NCBI GenBank assembly: GCA_003649085.1
Contig: QMQV01000006.1
Span: 1-35,034, forward strand
Origin: Thermoproteota archaeon
Lineage (GTDB): Archaea; Thermoproteota; Methanomethylicia; Methanomethylicales; B66-G16
Reading direction: 5' to 3'
DNA length: 35,034 nt
In this document: positions 22,650-30,977 of the stretch, piece after piece
Numbering within the stretch: the stretch's first letter is position 1
Layout of the letters: each line of letters starts with the position of its first letter
The notes under the pieces: model-generated
The model's input: the letters and a program-made list of their open reading frames with translations, nothing else
What the model was told of the DNA's origin: nothing
Databases searched by the model: none
Made by a program: the position numbers and the translations under genes

Positions 22650-24578
22650 TTGAAGAATCAAGGCTTCTGCGCATGTAAGCGAGCACCTGCTAGTGGTTGG
22701 CTTAGCTTACCTAAGAACAATGTAGCTGTAATCGCGTTGTCGACGACACTGTTTCTCATAAGCATATTCCTCAAGTTTTCTTTGAAGTTTGAAGCCTTAG
22801 CTAATGTGTTATTTGCGTTGGTCGCCATGATATCTGGTTTTGAAATTGCGCTAAACGGTATACGCTCCTTAATCTCGTATGGGAAGTTTAGCGTTAACAT
22901 GTTAATAGTCATAGCATCTGTCGGCAGCTTTTTAATAGGTCATATAGAGGAAGGAGCTGTAATAGTGCTCTTATTCTACGTAGCTGAAAGCCTTGAAAAA
23001 AGAGCTGCTGAAAAGGCTAAGAAGTCCATTCACCTGCTTATGGAGGTAGCCCCCAACGTAGCGTTAGTTAAAAGAGGGGAAAGTTTTTCCGCAGTGCGTG
23101 TTGAAGAAGTTGTCGTAGGCGATATCATATTAGTAAAGCCTGGAGAGAGAATCCCGCTAGATGGTATTGTCGTGAAGGGCTCTTCAAGTGTTAACCAAGC
23201 ATCGATAACAGGAGAATCTACGCCTGTGTTTAAAGATGTTGGAGACGAAGTTTACGCTGGAACAATCAACATTGACGGCTTCTTAGAAGTTAAGGTTACG
23301 AAGCGCCATGACCAGACAGTTGTCAGCAAGATAGCTAAGCTAATTGAGGAAGCTCAAGAAAGGAGATCTAGCGTTGAGAGGTTTATTGACAGGTTTTCGA
23401 AAATTTATACGCCTAGCGTCATATCATTAGCAGCTTGCGTAGCTATAATCCCCATCTTCTTATTAAACCTTCCAGCAGGTGAATGGATTTACAAGGCGCT
23501 CATCTTACTTGTAGTGTCTTGTCCATGTGCCTTAGTGCTATCTACTCCAGTAGCCATGATGTCGGCTATTACAAATGCTGCTAAAAACGGTGTATTGATC
23601 AAAGGGGGCAGGTATGTTGAGGAGATAAGCAAGGCCAAGGTCTTTGCCTTCGATAAGACAGGTACGTTAACTGAAGGAAAGCTTGAAGTCACAGACGTCG
23701 TTCCCTTAAAATGCTCGAAAACTGAGCTATTATCTACAGCTGCTTCCCTTGAAGCCTTATCAGAACATCCTATCGCGAAGGCAATTTTGGATAAAGCTAA
23801 AGAGGAAAACGTGGAACTTAAAGCTGTTGAAGACTTTAAAGCCATAGCCGGTAAAGGAGTTGTAGGCGTGGTTAATGGCGTTATCTACTACGTCGGCAAC
23901 AAGAAGCTGTTTAACGAAGACGTACTCAAGCCTTTAGAAAATCACGTCAGCTTACTTGAGCGTGAAGGTAAGACCACCGTATATGTGGGTAGAGGCTCTG
24001 AGCTTATCGGTTTCATAGCTGTTGCAGACAAAGTTAGGGAAGGCGTCGTAACTGCGCTGAGCGAGCTCACTAAAAAAGGCATAGAGGTTGTTATGGTAAC
24101 CGGAGATAACGCAAAAGCCGCTGAGGCGTTTGCCAAGAAAATTAAGATCTCCAAGTACTTTGCAGAGCTTTTACCTGAAGATAAGGTGAGGGTCATTGAG
24201 GAACTTTCAAAGAGATACGCACACGTAGTTATGGTAGGAGACGGCGTAAACGATGCTCCTGCTTTAGCGAAGGCGAATGTAGGTATCGCCATGGGCGCCA
24301 TAGGCAGCGATGTGGCATTAGAAACAGCTGACATAGCATTAATGCAGGACGACGTAGCGAAACTGCCTTACTTAATTGAGCTAAGCAAGAGGACATTAAA
24401 AATAGTTAAGCAAAATGCCATTGCGTCGATATTAATTAAAAGCAGCTTTGCAATCCTAGCAATACCAGGTTATGTGACGTTATGGCTTGCTGTAGTAGTC
24501 GGCGATGTAGGGCTTTCACTTGCCACACTATTAAATGCCATGCACATAGCTAAGGTAAAGCCTACCAAGAGGTATTAA
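22650..24578 (+). CDS. P1B-2-type heavy-metal-translocating ATPase (Zn/Cd/Pb class)
   Basis: The 642-residue pump shows the actuator motif TGES, the metal-path CPC (SCPCALVLSTP), the phosphorylation motif DKTGTLTEG, the P1B-specific HP (SEHPIAKAI) and the hinge GDGVNDAPAL. In the last helices N-X7-K and D-V-G-X7-N match the P1B-2 pattern for Zn2+/Cd2+/Pb2+. The N-terminus has no full heavy-metal-associated domain, only CACK within the first 10 residues. It would export divalent metal from the cytoplasm. The start is a TTG at 22650 with no clear ribosome site. It is divergent from nikR and ends in a 4-bp overlap with ilvE. Confidence 0.92.
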   Translation: MKNQGFCACKRAPASGWLSLPKNNVAVIALSTTLFLISIFLKFSLKFEALANVLFALVAMISGFEIALNGIRSLISYGKFSVNMLIVIASVGSFLIGHIEEGAVIVLLFYVAESLEKRAAEKAKKSIHLLMEVAPNVALVKRGESFSAVRVEEVVVGDIILVKPGERIPLDGIVVKGSSSVNQASITGESTPVFKDVGDEVYAGTINIDGFLEVKVTKRHDQTVVSKIAKLIEEAQERRSSVERFIDRFSKIYTPSVISLAACVAIIPIFLLNLPAGEWIYKALILLVVSCPCALVLSTPVAMMSAITNAAKNGVLIKGGRYVEEISKAKVFAFDKTGTLTEGKLEVTDVVPLKCSKTELLSTAASLEALSEHPIAKAILDKAKEENVELKAVEDFKAIAGKGVVGVVNGVIYYVGNKKLFNEDVLKPLENHVSLLEREGKTTVYVGRGSELIGFIAVADKVREGVVTALSELTKKGIEVVMVTGDNAKAAEAFAKKIKISKYFAELLPEDKVRVIEELSKRYAHVVMVGDGVNDAPALAKANVGIAMGAIGSDVALETADIALMQDDVAKLPYLIELSKRTLKIVKQNAIASILIKSSFAILAIPGYVTLWLAVVVGDVGLSLATLLNAMHIAKVKPTKRY

Positions 24579-25474
24579 AAGACCTTCACCCCATTTCTAG
24601 GATCTGAGACCACTTTTCTAAACTCGTATGCTATCTTCTTAGTAAGCTCTCCAGGCCTGCCGTTGCCAATTGGCCTACCATTAACCTCAATCAACGGCAC
24701 GACTTCGGCAGCTGTCCCCGTAAAGAAGGCCTCATCAGCATTAAAGAGCATGTGTGGCGTTATGTTCTGCTCATAGACTTTAAGGCCTAGGTTTTGAGCA
24801 ACTTCAATGACTACTTGCCTTGTAATCCCCTCAAGCGCGCCAGAGCTCGTAGGCGGTGTCAATACGTCTCCTTTCCTAATTATGAAGATGTTATCCGACG
24901 TACCCTCAACGATATGTCCCTGCGAGTTTAAGAAGATAGCTTCATCAGCTCCACATAGGTTAGCTTCAATTTTAGCTAATACGCTGTTAAGGTAGTTTAA
25001 CGACTTTATCTCATGGCTTGTGCCGTCGACTGGGTCCCTTTTAACCCAGCATATGATTGCTTTAACGCCCTTCTCAAGAGGGTCTTCGCCATAAAGCCTT
25101 AACACCTCCTCAGCGATTATTATCACGCTTGGCCTACTACACCTTCTCGGATCTAACCCGAGAGTTCCAACTCCACGTGTTACAACAAGCCTAATGTAAG
25201 CGTCTCTAAGTTCGTTGATCCTAACAGTCTCCACGACGGCGTTAACCATTTCTTCCTTGGTCATAGGTATATTGAGCATCATGCTCTTAGCAGATCTGTA
25301 AAGCCTATCAACATGCTCTCTTAACTTAAATATGACCCCGTTATACTCCCTTATGCCTTCGAAAACGCCGTCCCCGTATAGAAAGCCGTGGTCGTAGACA
25401 GAGATTTTAGCTTCAGATTTTGGATAAAACCTCCCATCGATGTATACCAAAGGCTCTTTTTCCAAGCTAAACAC
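24575..25474 (-). CDS. ilvE: Branched-chain amino acid aminotransferase
   Basis: The 299-residue fold-type IV PLP enzyme contains VYDHGFLYGDGVFEGIREYNG at the N-terminus, the PLP-lysine segment EIKSLNYLNSVLAK, GHIVEGTSDNIF, and GALEGITRQVVIEVA. Length is normal. It interconverts Val, Leu and Ile with their 2-oxo acids in the cytoplasm using glutamate. Class IV also includes D-amino acid and aminodeoxychorismate enzymes, but this motif set fits IlvE best. The start is a GTG at 25474; a TTG nine bases later is possible. It converges on the metal ATPase and shares a TTAA stop overlap with it. Confidence 0.92.
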   Translation of the reverse strand: MFSLEKEPLVYIDGRFYPKSEAKISVYDHGFLYGDGVFEGIREYNGVIFKLREHVDRLYRSAKSMMLNIPMTKEEMVNAVVETVRINELRDAYIRLVVTRGVGTLGLDPRRCSRPSVIIIAEEVLRLYGEDPLEKGVKAIICWVKRDPVDGTSHEIKSLNYLNSVLAKIEANLCGADEAIFLNSQGHIVEGTSDNIFIIRKGDVLTPPTSSGALEGITRQVVIEVAQNLGLKVYEQNITPHMLFNADEAFFTGTAAEVVPLIEVNGRPIGNGRPGELTKKIAYEFRKVVSDPRNGVKVF

Positions 25475-25586
25475 CTACCGAAGCTTAAAATGTAAGTAAT
25501 GGCATTGCTCAAAAAGCTTTTGCCTAGAAGACACCATGCTTATTTGAAACTAAGCTAGAAGAACGCTTATATCTCACTACCCCTTC

Positions 25587-25607
25587 ATATGGATTAGCTA
25601 TCCAGAC
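25587..25607 (+). promoter_or_regulatory. Imperfect palindrome at the importer promoter (copy 1)
   Basis: Left arm ATATGGATT, spacer AGC, right arm TATCCAGAC. The right arm is identical to the site at 29018-29038 ahead of the divergently oriented ATPase gene of the same importer. It lies 15 bp after a TATA-like CTTATATC (25565-25572), over the predicted transcription start, and directly precedes the GGTGA ribosome site at 25608-25612. This position suits a repressor. The binding factor is unknown; the window encodes DtxR-family, NikR and AbrB candidates. Confidence 0.6.
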
Positions 25608-25617
25608 GGTGAGCTAT

Positions 25618-26646
25618 ATGGGTAAGACCACAACAGCTGTGCTTGCAATCGCCTTAGTCGTCATGGTGGTGGCTTTAGCCTACGAGGCAGCTATTATCCA
25701 GAGATTGCAGGAAGAAAATAATCAGCTTGGAGAGCTAGTAGCCCAGCTTGAACAGCAAGTCAGCATACTTCAAGAAAAGCTTGAAACACCTAGTTATCCC
25801 TTAGCTGTTGTAGACGATTTTAATAGGACGATAGCTATAGCTGAAGAACCTAAACGCATAGTTTCCCTAGCCCCTTCAAACACTGAGATACTCTACGCGA
25901 TAGGAGCTGGGGATAAGCTCATTGGAGTAACTAGATACTGTGATTACCCACAAGAAGTCATTGAGAGGAAGAATACAGGCGACTTAGCAGTTGTAGGCGG
26001 CTTCTCTGACGTTAACATCGAGCTCATAGTTTCACTAAAACCGGATTTGGTAATAGCCTTTGGCACGCTGCAGGTAAATGTAGTTAAGGCTTTAGAAGGC
26101 CATGGAATCCCGGTAATAGCGCTTAATCCTCAAGACATCGAAGGCGTCTTAAAAGATATTGAGCTTGTAGGTAAAGCTGTGGGGTTATACAAGGAAGCTA
26201 AACAGCTTGTAGCAAACCTCTCTTCTAGAATCGACCTCGTGCAAAACAAGGTAGCTAGCGCACCTAAAGTTAAGGTGTACTATGAGCTTTGGTATGACCC
26301 GTTGATGAGCGTAGGCCCTGGAACGTTTATTCACGACTTGATAACGATAGCTGGAGGCGAGAACATCTTTCACGACGCTAAAACACAATATCCTATCATA
26401 AGTGCTGAGGAGGTCATATCAAGAAACCCAGATGTCATAATACTCCCTGATAGCTACATGGCGGAATATAACATAACGGTGGATCAGGTGAAAAATCGCC
26501 CAGGCTGGAGCGCCATAAACGCTGTTAAAAACGATAAGATATACTTTATTGACGAAGATTTGCTAGTGCGTCCTGGTCCTAGACTTGTAGATGGACTTGA
26601 ACAGCTAGCTAAGATAATACACCCTGAGCTATTTGGTGCTAGTTAA
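25618..26646 (+). CDS. Periplasmic-type substrate-binding protein of a cobalamin/siderophore ABC importer
   Basis: The protein has an N-terminal membrane helix at about residues 4-24 with no lipobox, then a coiled coil (RLQEENNQLGELVAQLEQQ). A BtuF/FhuD-like domain follows: PKRIVSLAPSNTEILYAIGAGDKLIGVT, LKPDLVIAFG and RPGPRLVDGLEQLA. It is probably held to the membrane by the uncleaved helix, with the coiled coil as stalk. Cobalamin, haem or an iron chelate are all possible ligands. An in-frame GTG at 25609 overlaps the GGTGA site, so ATG 25618 (342 residues) is preferred. Its TAA overlaps the ATG of the permease by one base. Confidence 0.88.
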   Translation: MGKTTTAVLAIALVVMVVALAYEAAIIQRLQEENNQLGELVAQLEQQVSILQEKLETPSYPLAVVDDFNRTIAIAEEPKRIVSLAPSNTEILYAIGAGDKLIGVTRYCDYPQEVIERKNTGDLAVVGGFSDVNIELIVSLKPDLVIAFGTLQVNVVKALEGHGIPVIALNPQDIEGVLKDIELVGKAVGLYKEAKQLVANLSSRIDLVQNKVASAPKVKVYYELWYDPLMSVGPGTFIHDLITIAGGENIFHDAKTQYPIISAEEVISRNPDVIILPDSYMAEYNITVDQVKNRPGWSAINAVKNDKIYFIDEDLLVRPGPRLVDGLEQLAKIIHPELFGAS

Positions 26647-27725
26647 TGGACATGCCAGCTGAATACGCAGGTAAGAGGCGTTTTTGGCAGCTCTCCATAG
26701 CTTCCCTAGCCTTAATCCTCGTTTTAGCCTCCATAGCTTCCCTATGTGTAGGTCCAGCGCCAATACCTTTTGACGTAGCTCTTAAGGCAGTTTTAAAGAA
26801 TACGCCCCTAATCAACACGCTTTTAGAGCCTCAAGGCTTATTTTCAAATTTATCTCCTCAAGGAGAAGCCATAGTAATTGACATTAGGTTACCTAGGATA
26901 TTAACATGTGTTTTCGCAGGAGCTGCTTTAAGCTTAGCTGGCGCTATCTTACAGGGGATTTTCAGAAACCCTATGGCAGATCCATACGTCATAGGGATAT
27001 CTTCTGGCGCAGCCTTGGGAGCTACGGTTGCATTTGCTACAGGGCTAGGCTTTACGGTTTTTGGAGCAGCTGCCGTACCAACGCTAGCTTTCATATCCTC
27101 ACTTTTAACAGTGTTGTTAGTTTACAACATCGCTAAAGTAGGTGGCAAAGTCCCCGTAATGACGCTACTGCTTTCAGGCATAGCCGTAAGCATTTTCTTA
27201 TCAGCTTTCACAACTCTTCTCATAACGTTTTCAGGTGAAGTGCTACATGGCATTTACTTCTGGCTTCTCGGAAGCTTCGCCTTTGCTAAATGGGCTGACT
27301 TTTACGTGGTGGCCCCTTTAACAGCCGTGGGTTTTATGGTGACCTACTTCTATGCTAGAGACTTGAACATCATGTTGTTGGGAGAGGAGACGGCTTTAAC
27401 ACTTGGTGTTAACGTTGAAAACGTTAAGAAGGCCTTGATAGCTGTAAGCAGCTTAGTAACCGCAGCTGCAGTTTCTGTTAGCGGCATAATAGCTTTCGTA
27501 GGCTTAATAATACCTCACATAATGAGGATAATAGTTGGGCCAGATCACCGCGTGCTTCTACCTGCATCTTTGCTAGCTGGTGGGCTTTTTCTGCTGCTTT
27601 GCGATGACTTAGCGAGGACGGCACTGCCTCCTATTGAGCTACCAATAGGAGTTATAACGGCGATGTTTGGCGGGCCATTCTTCATATACTTGTTGAGGAG
27701 GAAGAAGGGAGAATACAGCCTCTAA
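26646..27725 (+). CDS. FecCD/BtuC-type ABC importer permease
   Basis: The 359-residue, roughly ten-helix protein carries the FecCD family segments RLPRILTCVFAGAALSLAGAILQGIFRNPMADPYVIGISSGAALGA, spread over residues about 80-125. It also has FVGLIIPHIMRIIVGPDHR, which couples to the ATPase, and LPIGVITAMFGGPFFIYLLRR at the end. It forms the membrane channel for the binding protein one gene upstream. The ATG at 26646 shares a base with the preceding TAA. Its stop overlaps the convergent ATPase gene by 4 bp. Confidence 0.93.
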   Translation: MDMPAEYAGKRRFWQLSIASLALILVLASIASLCVGPAPIPFDVALKAVLKNTPLINTLLEPQGLFSNLSPQGEAIVIDIRLPRILTCVFAGAALSLAGAILQGIFRNPMADPYVIGISSGAALGATVAFATGLGFTVFGAAAVPTLAFISSLLTVLLVYNIAKVGGKVPVMTLLLSGIAVSIFLSAFTTLLITFSGEVLHGIYFWLLGSFAFAKWADFYVVAPLTAVGFMVTYFYARDLNIMLLGEETALTLGVNVENVKKALIAVSSLVTAAAVSVSGIIAFVGLIIPHIMRIIVGPDHRVLLPASLLAGGLFLLLCDDLARTALPPIELPIGVITAMFGGPFFIYLLRRKKGEYSL

Positions 27726-28984
27726 TCTAAAAGCTGGTTTAAAACCTTAAGGGCATCATCGAGATTTTCAACAGTAACTGCTCCGCTATCTACGAGCTCA
27801 AGGTAAAGCTTTGAAGCCCTATTCTCCGTGTAATCCCTGCCTTCAAGACTCTTCCCGATCAAGATAACCTTCTTGCCGCGCTTTAACGCCTCAAGCGCTA
27901 GTTCTAAGTTCTTCAAGTTCCCGTAACCAAATGGCACATTAGCCACTAGCACGACATCAGCTTTTAAAGCCATGTTAAGCGCTTGGCTATACGTTAAGTC
28001 GCTTATCGGCGAGAAAGGAGCTTCGGCAGCAACCTCTAAGCCTAAGCTTTGAGCAGCCTTGTAGTCGTCGTCAAGTAAGTTGACAACGCCAACCGTAACT
28101 TCAAAGCCTTTTCCAGCGAGTATAGCCATTATCTGAGCTCCACATCCTCCACCACAGATTAAGTGCACTTTGCCCCTTTTCTCAGCTGGTTTATCACGAC
28201 TTAGCTGTAGGGGGACTACATACAATGCTCCAGTCGTGGGGTGTCTTCTAACTTCGACCTTCACTGAAAAAGCCTTCTCGATGTTTTCAGCAGTTAAAAC
28301 CTCCTCTGGTGAGCCGACAGCAATTATTTTGCCTTGATGCATTAAAGCCATTCTATCGCAGTATCTAGCCGCTAAGTTTAAGTCGTGAAAGACCGCAATT
28401 ACCGTTAATCTCTCTTCAAGGCAAAGCTTCTTAAGCAACTCCAAAATCTCAATTTGGTGGCTTATGTCTAAATGCGACGTAGGCTCGTCAAGCATCATGA
28501 CGCGTGGCTTTTGAGCTAATGCCCTCGCAATAATAACTCTCTGTTTTTCACCACCACTAAGTTCGGTTATAGGGCGATTAGCGAGATGCCACGTGTTAGT
28601 CAGCTCCATAGCCCACTTCGCTATATCAAAATCCTCTTTTCTCTCAAAGGAAAACTTGCTTAAATGTGGGTTTCTACCCATTAACACTATGTCGAGGGCT
28701 GTGAAGCTAAAGGTTACAGCGGTTTCCTGCGGAACAACAGCTACTTTCTTAGCAAGCTCGACTCCGCTAACATTTGAAATATCTTCTTCGTCTAAGAAAA
28801 TGGCTCCTATCTTCGGCTTTAAGATCTTAGCAATAGCCCTAATCAACGTGGTTTTGCCAGAGCCATTTGGGCCTACAATGCCGAGGAACTCTCCTTCGTG
28901 AACTTCAAGAGTTACTCTTTCAAGTGCCTTTATAGCTCCATAGTAGCAGTCTACGCCCAGTACCTTTATCTTAACCTTCGTCAT
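27722..28984 (-). CDS. ABC importer ATPase with an extra C-terminal domain (archaeal BtuD-like)
   Basis: Residues 1 to about 255 are a FecE/BtuD-type nucleotide-binding domain: Walker A GPNGSGKTT, signature ELSGGEKQRVIIARAL, Walker B VMMLDEPTSHLD and H-loop FHD. Residues about 265-420 form an additional alpha/beta domain starting HLICGGGCGAQIMAILAGKGFEV, with a glycine-rich turn resembling a Rossmann-like loop. Halobacterial BtuD has a comparable extension, so this is a known but uncharacterised variant that may bind ligand or regulate the ATPase. It is transcribed towards its permease partner instead of with it. Its ATG at 28984 lies about 35 bp after the predicted transcription start, and its promoter has the same palindrome as the binding-protein gene. 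Confidence 0.9.
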   Translation of the reverse strand: MTKVKIKVLGVDCYYGAIKALERVTLEVHEGEFLGIVGPNGSGKTTLIRAIAKILKPKIGAIFLDEEDISNVSGVELAKKVAVVPQETAVTFSFTALDIVLMGRNPHLSKFSFERKEDFDIAKWAMELTNTWHLANRPITELSGGEKQRVIIARALAQKPRVMMLDEPTSHLDISHQIEILELLKKLCLEERLTVIAVFHDLNLAARYCDRMALMHQGKIIAVGSPEEVLTAENIEKAFSVKVEVRRHPTTGALYVVPLQLSRDKPAEKRGKVHLICGGGCGAQIMAILAGKGFEVTVGVVNLLDDDYKAAQSLGLEVAAEAPFSPISDLTYSQALNMALKADVVLVANVPFGYGNLKNLELALEALKRGKKVILIGKSLEGRDYTENRASKLYLELVDSGAVTVENLDDALKVLNQLLD

Positions 28985-29017
28985 CTCAGCTGTAAGCGCC
29001 TCTCAATTTAGCTGAGC

Positions 29018-29049
29018 GTTTGGATATGTTATCCAGACAGCTTATAAAA
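29018..29049 (-). promoter_or_regulatory. Near-perfect palindrome and TATA box at the importer ATPase promoter (copy 2)
   Basis: Plus-strand left arm GTTTGGATA, spacer TGT, right arm TATCCAGAC (29018-29038): eight of nine arm positions pair. The minus-strand TATA box TTTTATAA is at 29042-29049, immediately upstream. Transcription should begin near 29019, inside the palindrome. The shared right arm with the site at 25587-25607 suggests one repressor controls both halves of the split importer. Confidence 0.65.
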
Positions 29050-29361
29050 CCCTAACTATAAAAGCTACAATTCAAGTTGAGAAGTTATGGGAATTTTTAA
29101 CAAAGCTTGAGGCAAGCTACGATGTCGCGACATCAACCTCTTTTTAGAGAGGCATGGTAAATAGGCACGGCTTAAAAATACGGTAAGCTCACACATAGTC
29201 CCCCTCTTTAAGTGCTCAAAACCCGCAGCCATTTTTATGGAAGCAAAGCTGAAATATCCTTTTAGCGAAAGTAGCAACACCACAAGAAATCGGGGAAGTA
29301 CGCGCGAGTTCTCCTTAAAAGAAGGCTTAGAAGAAGCCTCGTTCTTTGAGGTGTTTTAACC
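29050..29361. other. Mainly non-coding gap between the ABC ATPase and an unknown gene
   Basis: This stretch of about 310 bp has no convincing long gene. It contains a 14-bp perfect palindrome GATGTCGCGACATC at 29121-29134 and a small hairpin CCTCT...AGAGG near 29138-29153, and a second hairpin (AGGCTT, loop, AAGCCT) at 29323-29339 just ahead of the next gene. It also holds a TATA-like CTTAAAAATA near 29163-29172 and one weak 40-codon ORF. No tRNA cloverleaf or box C/D pattern was recognised. Confidence 0.5.
29237..29359 (+). CDS. Possible 40-residue mini-protein (weak)
   Basis: An ATG at 29237 opens 40 codons ending in TAA at 29357-29359. The product is charged and ends LKEGLEEASFFEVF. There is no ribosome site, so it would have to be leaderless or spurious. 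Its last codons contain the GAGGTG ribosome site of the gene at 29362, an arrangement seen for translationally linked genes. Composition alone does not prove coding. Confidence 0.2.
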   Translation: MEAKLKYPFSESSNTTRNRGSTREFSLKEGLEEASFFEVF

Positions 29362-29799
29362 TTGATTAAAGGTGATCTATTTTCTATCGATGGCAACACT
29401 TTAAGGATGAAGACGCCTCTATACTTCCTAATCGTAAAAGCTTACATAGACAACTGCATAGACAAGCTTGATGAGCTAATGGATATGGCTAAGAGCGGGC
29501 TAATAGACGTATTGACAGCACAGGGTACGCTTGACATAGCCTTAAACGGCTCTCTTGAAGCTCTTAAAGCGTTTTTAAGCCCAAAGATCTTAAAGCAAGC
29601 GGGCTTTAGCGAGAAAGACGTTAAGAGAATCTCGTGTTCGCTTAAGAAAGTTTCAAGAGCACTTAAGTCAGCTGGAAGCTTAGCTTCCTCTCCAGCTTTA
29701 AGACCTGAACATAAGTTCACAATAGCTACGGAACTGGATAACGCTAAAAAGAGCTTGTTGGCTATTAAAAGCAAGATAAGCTACATCGCCTACATTTAA
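29362..29799 (+). CDS. Unknown helical protein upstream of thiI
   Basis: I do not recognise this 145-residue protein. It looks entirely helical after a short N-terminal hairpin, with Leu/Lys-rich amphipathic stretches such as CIDKLDELMDMAKSGLIDVL and a central SPKILKQAGFSEKDVKRI. No membrane segment or cofactor motif is visible. The start is TTG 29362, eight bases after GAGGTG (29348-29353). It ends 17 bp before thiI and is very likely co-transcribed with it. A role linked to tRNA modification is possible by position only. Confidence 0.7.
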   Translation: MIKGDLFSIDGNTLRMKTPLYFLIVKAYIDNCIDKLDELMDMAKSGLIDVLTAQGTLDIALNGSLEALKAFLSPKILKQAGFSEKDVKRISCSLKKVSRALKSAGSLASSPALRPEHKFTIATELDNAKKSLLAIKSKISYIAYI

Positions 29800-29816
29800 A
29801 GCTGAGGAGCTACAAG

Positions 29817-30977
29817 TTGAAGGAAAACGTAGCCTTAGTTAGGTATGGAGAGGTGTTTTTAAAGAGCCCACAGGTACATAGACGTTTTTTAAACGCTCTT
29901 TCAAGCAACATAAGGTTTTACCTTGAGAGGAAGCGCTTAGAGTTCGAGAGGATGGTAGTTGAACGCGGCAGAATATACGTGTACTCAGATAAGCCTGAGG
30001 AAATCGCCAAAAGCTGTTGCTTAGTTTTCGGCGTAACATCCTCTTCTCCAGCTATAGAGCTTTCACGCAACTTCTCGGAAATTGAAGAAGCTGTGATAAG
30101 CTTGGCAGCAAGGGAGGTTAGGGATAACTTTACATTTGCTGTAAGAGCTTCAAGAGAGCTTAAAGATTATCCTCTAACGAGCTTAGAAATTGAGAAAAGG
30201 TTAGGGGCGTCGATCTTAAACGCGTTGAGGAGCTTAAACGTCAAGGTAAACTTAGAAAACCCTATGGTTGAGCTCGGCGTTGAAATTCGTAGAAGAGCTG
30301 CTTATGTTTATGCTAAGACGTTTAAGGGAGTTGGAGGTTTGCCAATAGGTGTTGAAGGGAAGCTTGTCTCATTGATATCAGGTGGTATTGATAGCCCTGT
30401 GGCAGCTTGGCTTATGCTTAAGCGCGGAGCTGCGATCACGTTCCTACACCTTGATCTAGGTGGAGAGTCTAGGAAGAGGTGGCTCTCGGTCATGAATGCC
30501 TTAAGCACGTGGTTTTCAAATCCAAACTTAGAAGCTTACTTCATACCCGATTACTTCAAGATATTAGAAGATGTAGCTTCAAGAGCTGGAAAAATGACGT
30601 GTTTAGCATGTAAGCGGCTCATGTATAGGTTAGCTGAAGCTTTAACGCTGAAAAGTGGGGCAAAGGGGTTTGTAACGGGTGAAAGCATTGGGCAAGTGGC
30701 TTCGCAAACTTTAGATAACCTATACGCCCTTTCAAGTGGGATAAAAGTCCCAATATATAGGCCTCTAGCAGGGTTAGATAAGGAAGACATCGTTAAATTA
30801 GCTAAGGAGATAGGCACTTTTCAAGCATCAACATCAATTAAGTTTGAGTGCCCCTATGTCCCTAGAAAACCTGAGACGCACGTAGATGTAAAGTCCCTGC
30901 TCGAGCTTGAGAAAGAGCTTAAGCTAGTTGAAAAAGCTAATGAGATGTTGAAAAGAGTTAGTAAACTTCAACTCTAG
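29817..30977 (+). CDS. thiI: tRNA sulfurtransferase ThiI (4-thiouridine synthase)
   Basis: The 386-residue protein has the ThiI order: an N-terminal ferredoxin-like region (ALVRYGEVFLKSPQVHRRFLNAL), a THUMP domain to about residue 165, and a PP-loop ATPase with VSLISGGIDSPVAAWLMLKRG. MTCLACKRLMYRLAE and KFECPYVP with candidate sulfur-handling cysteines follow. It adenylates a tRNA uridine (U8 in bacteria) and transfers sulfur to it. It lacks the bacterial rhodanese domain, as in other archaea, so the sulfur donor must differ. The start is a TTG. Its 3' end overlaps the convergent DUF4430-like gene by 20 bp. With the tail at 1-111, the window has two tRNA-thiolation genes. Confidence 0.93.
   Translation: MKENVALVRYGEVFLKSPQVHRRFLNALSSNIRFYLERKRLEFERMVVERGRIYVYSDKPEEIAKSCCLVFGVTSSSPAIELSRNFSEIEEAVISLAAREVRDNFTFAVRASRELKDYPLTSLEIEKRLGASILNALRSLNVKVNLENPMVELGVEIRRRAAYVYAKTFKGVGGLPIGVEGKLVSLISGGIDSPVAAWLMLKRGAAITFLHLDLGGESRKRWLSVMNALSTWFSNPNLEAYFIPDYFKILEDVASRAGKMTCLACKRLMYRLAEALTLKSGAKGFVTGESIGQVASQTLDNLYALSSGIKVPIYRPLAGLDKEDIVKLAKEIGTFQASTSIKFECPYVPRKPETHVDVKSLLELEKELKLVEKANEMLKRVSKLQL

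Noticed and set aside
25474..25620. Cobalamin riboswitch ahead of the importer
   Set aside because: The gap is about 140 bp, with the promoter near its end and a predicted leader under 30 bases. There is no B12-box-like conserved element.
29016..29156. A protein-like frame on the plus strand (ATIQVEKLWEFLTKLE...) in the same gap
   Set aside because: It has no ATG, GTG or TTG between the upstream stop and its TAG, is under 50 codons and overlaps the ATPase promoter. It might be a remnant, but I cannot support a gene.
29065..29283. A 72-codon minus-strand ORF in the gap at 29.1-29.3 kb
   Set aside because: Composition is unlike a folded protein, it has no ribosome site, and it overlaps the palindrome and the promoter-like features. 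It was treated as chance.
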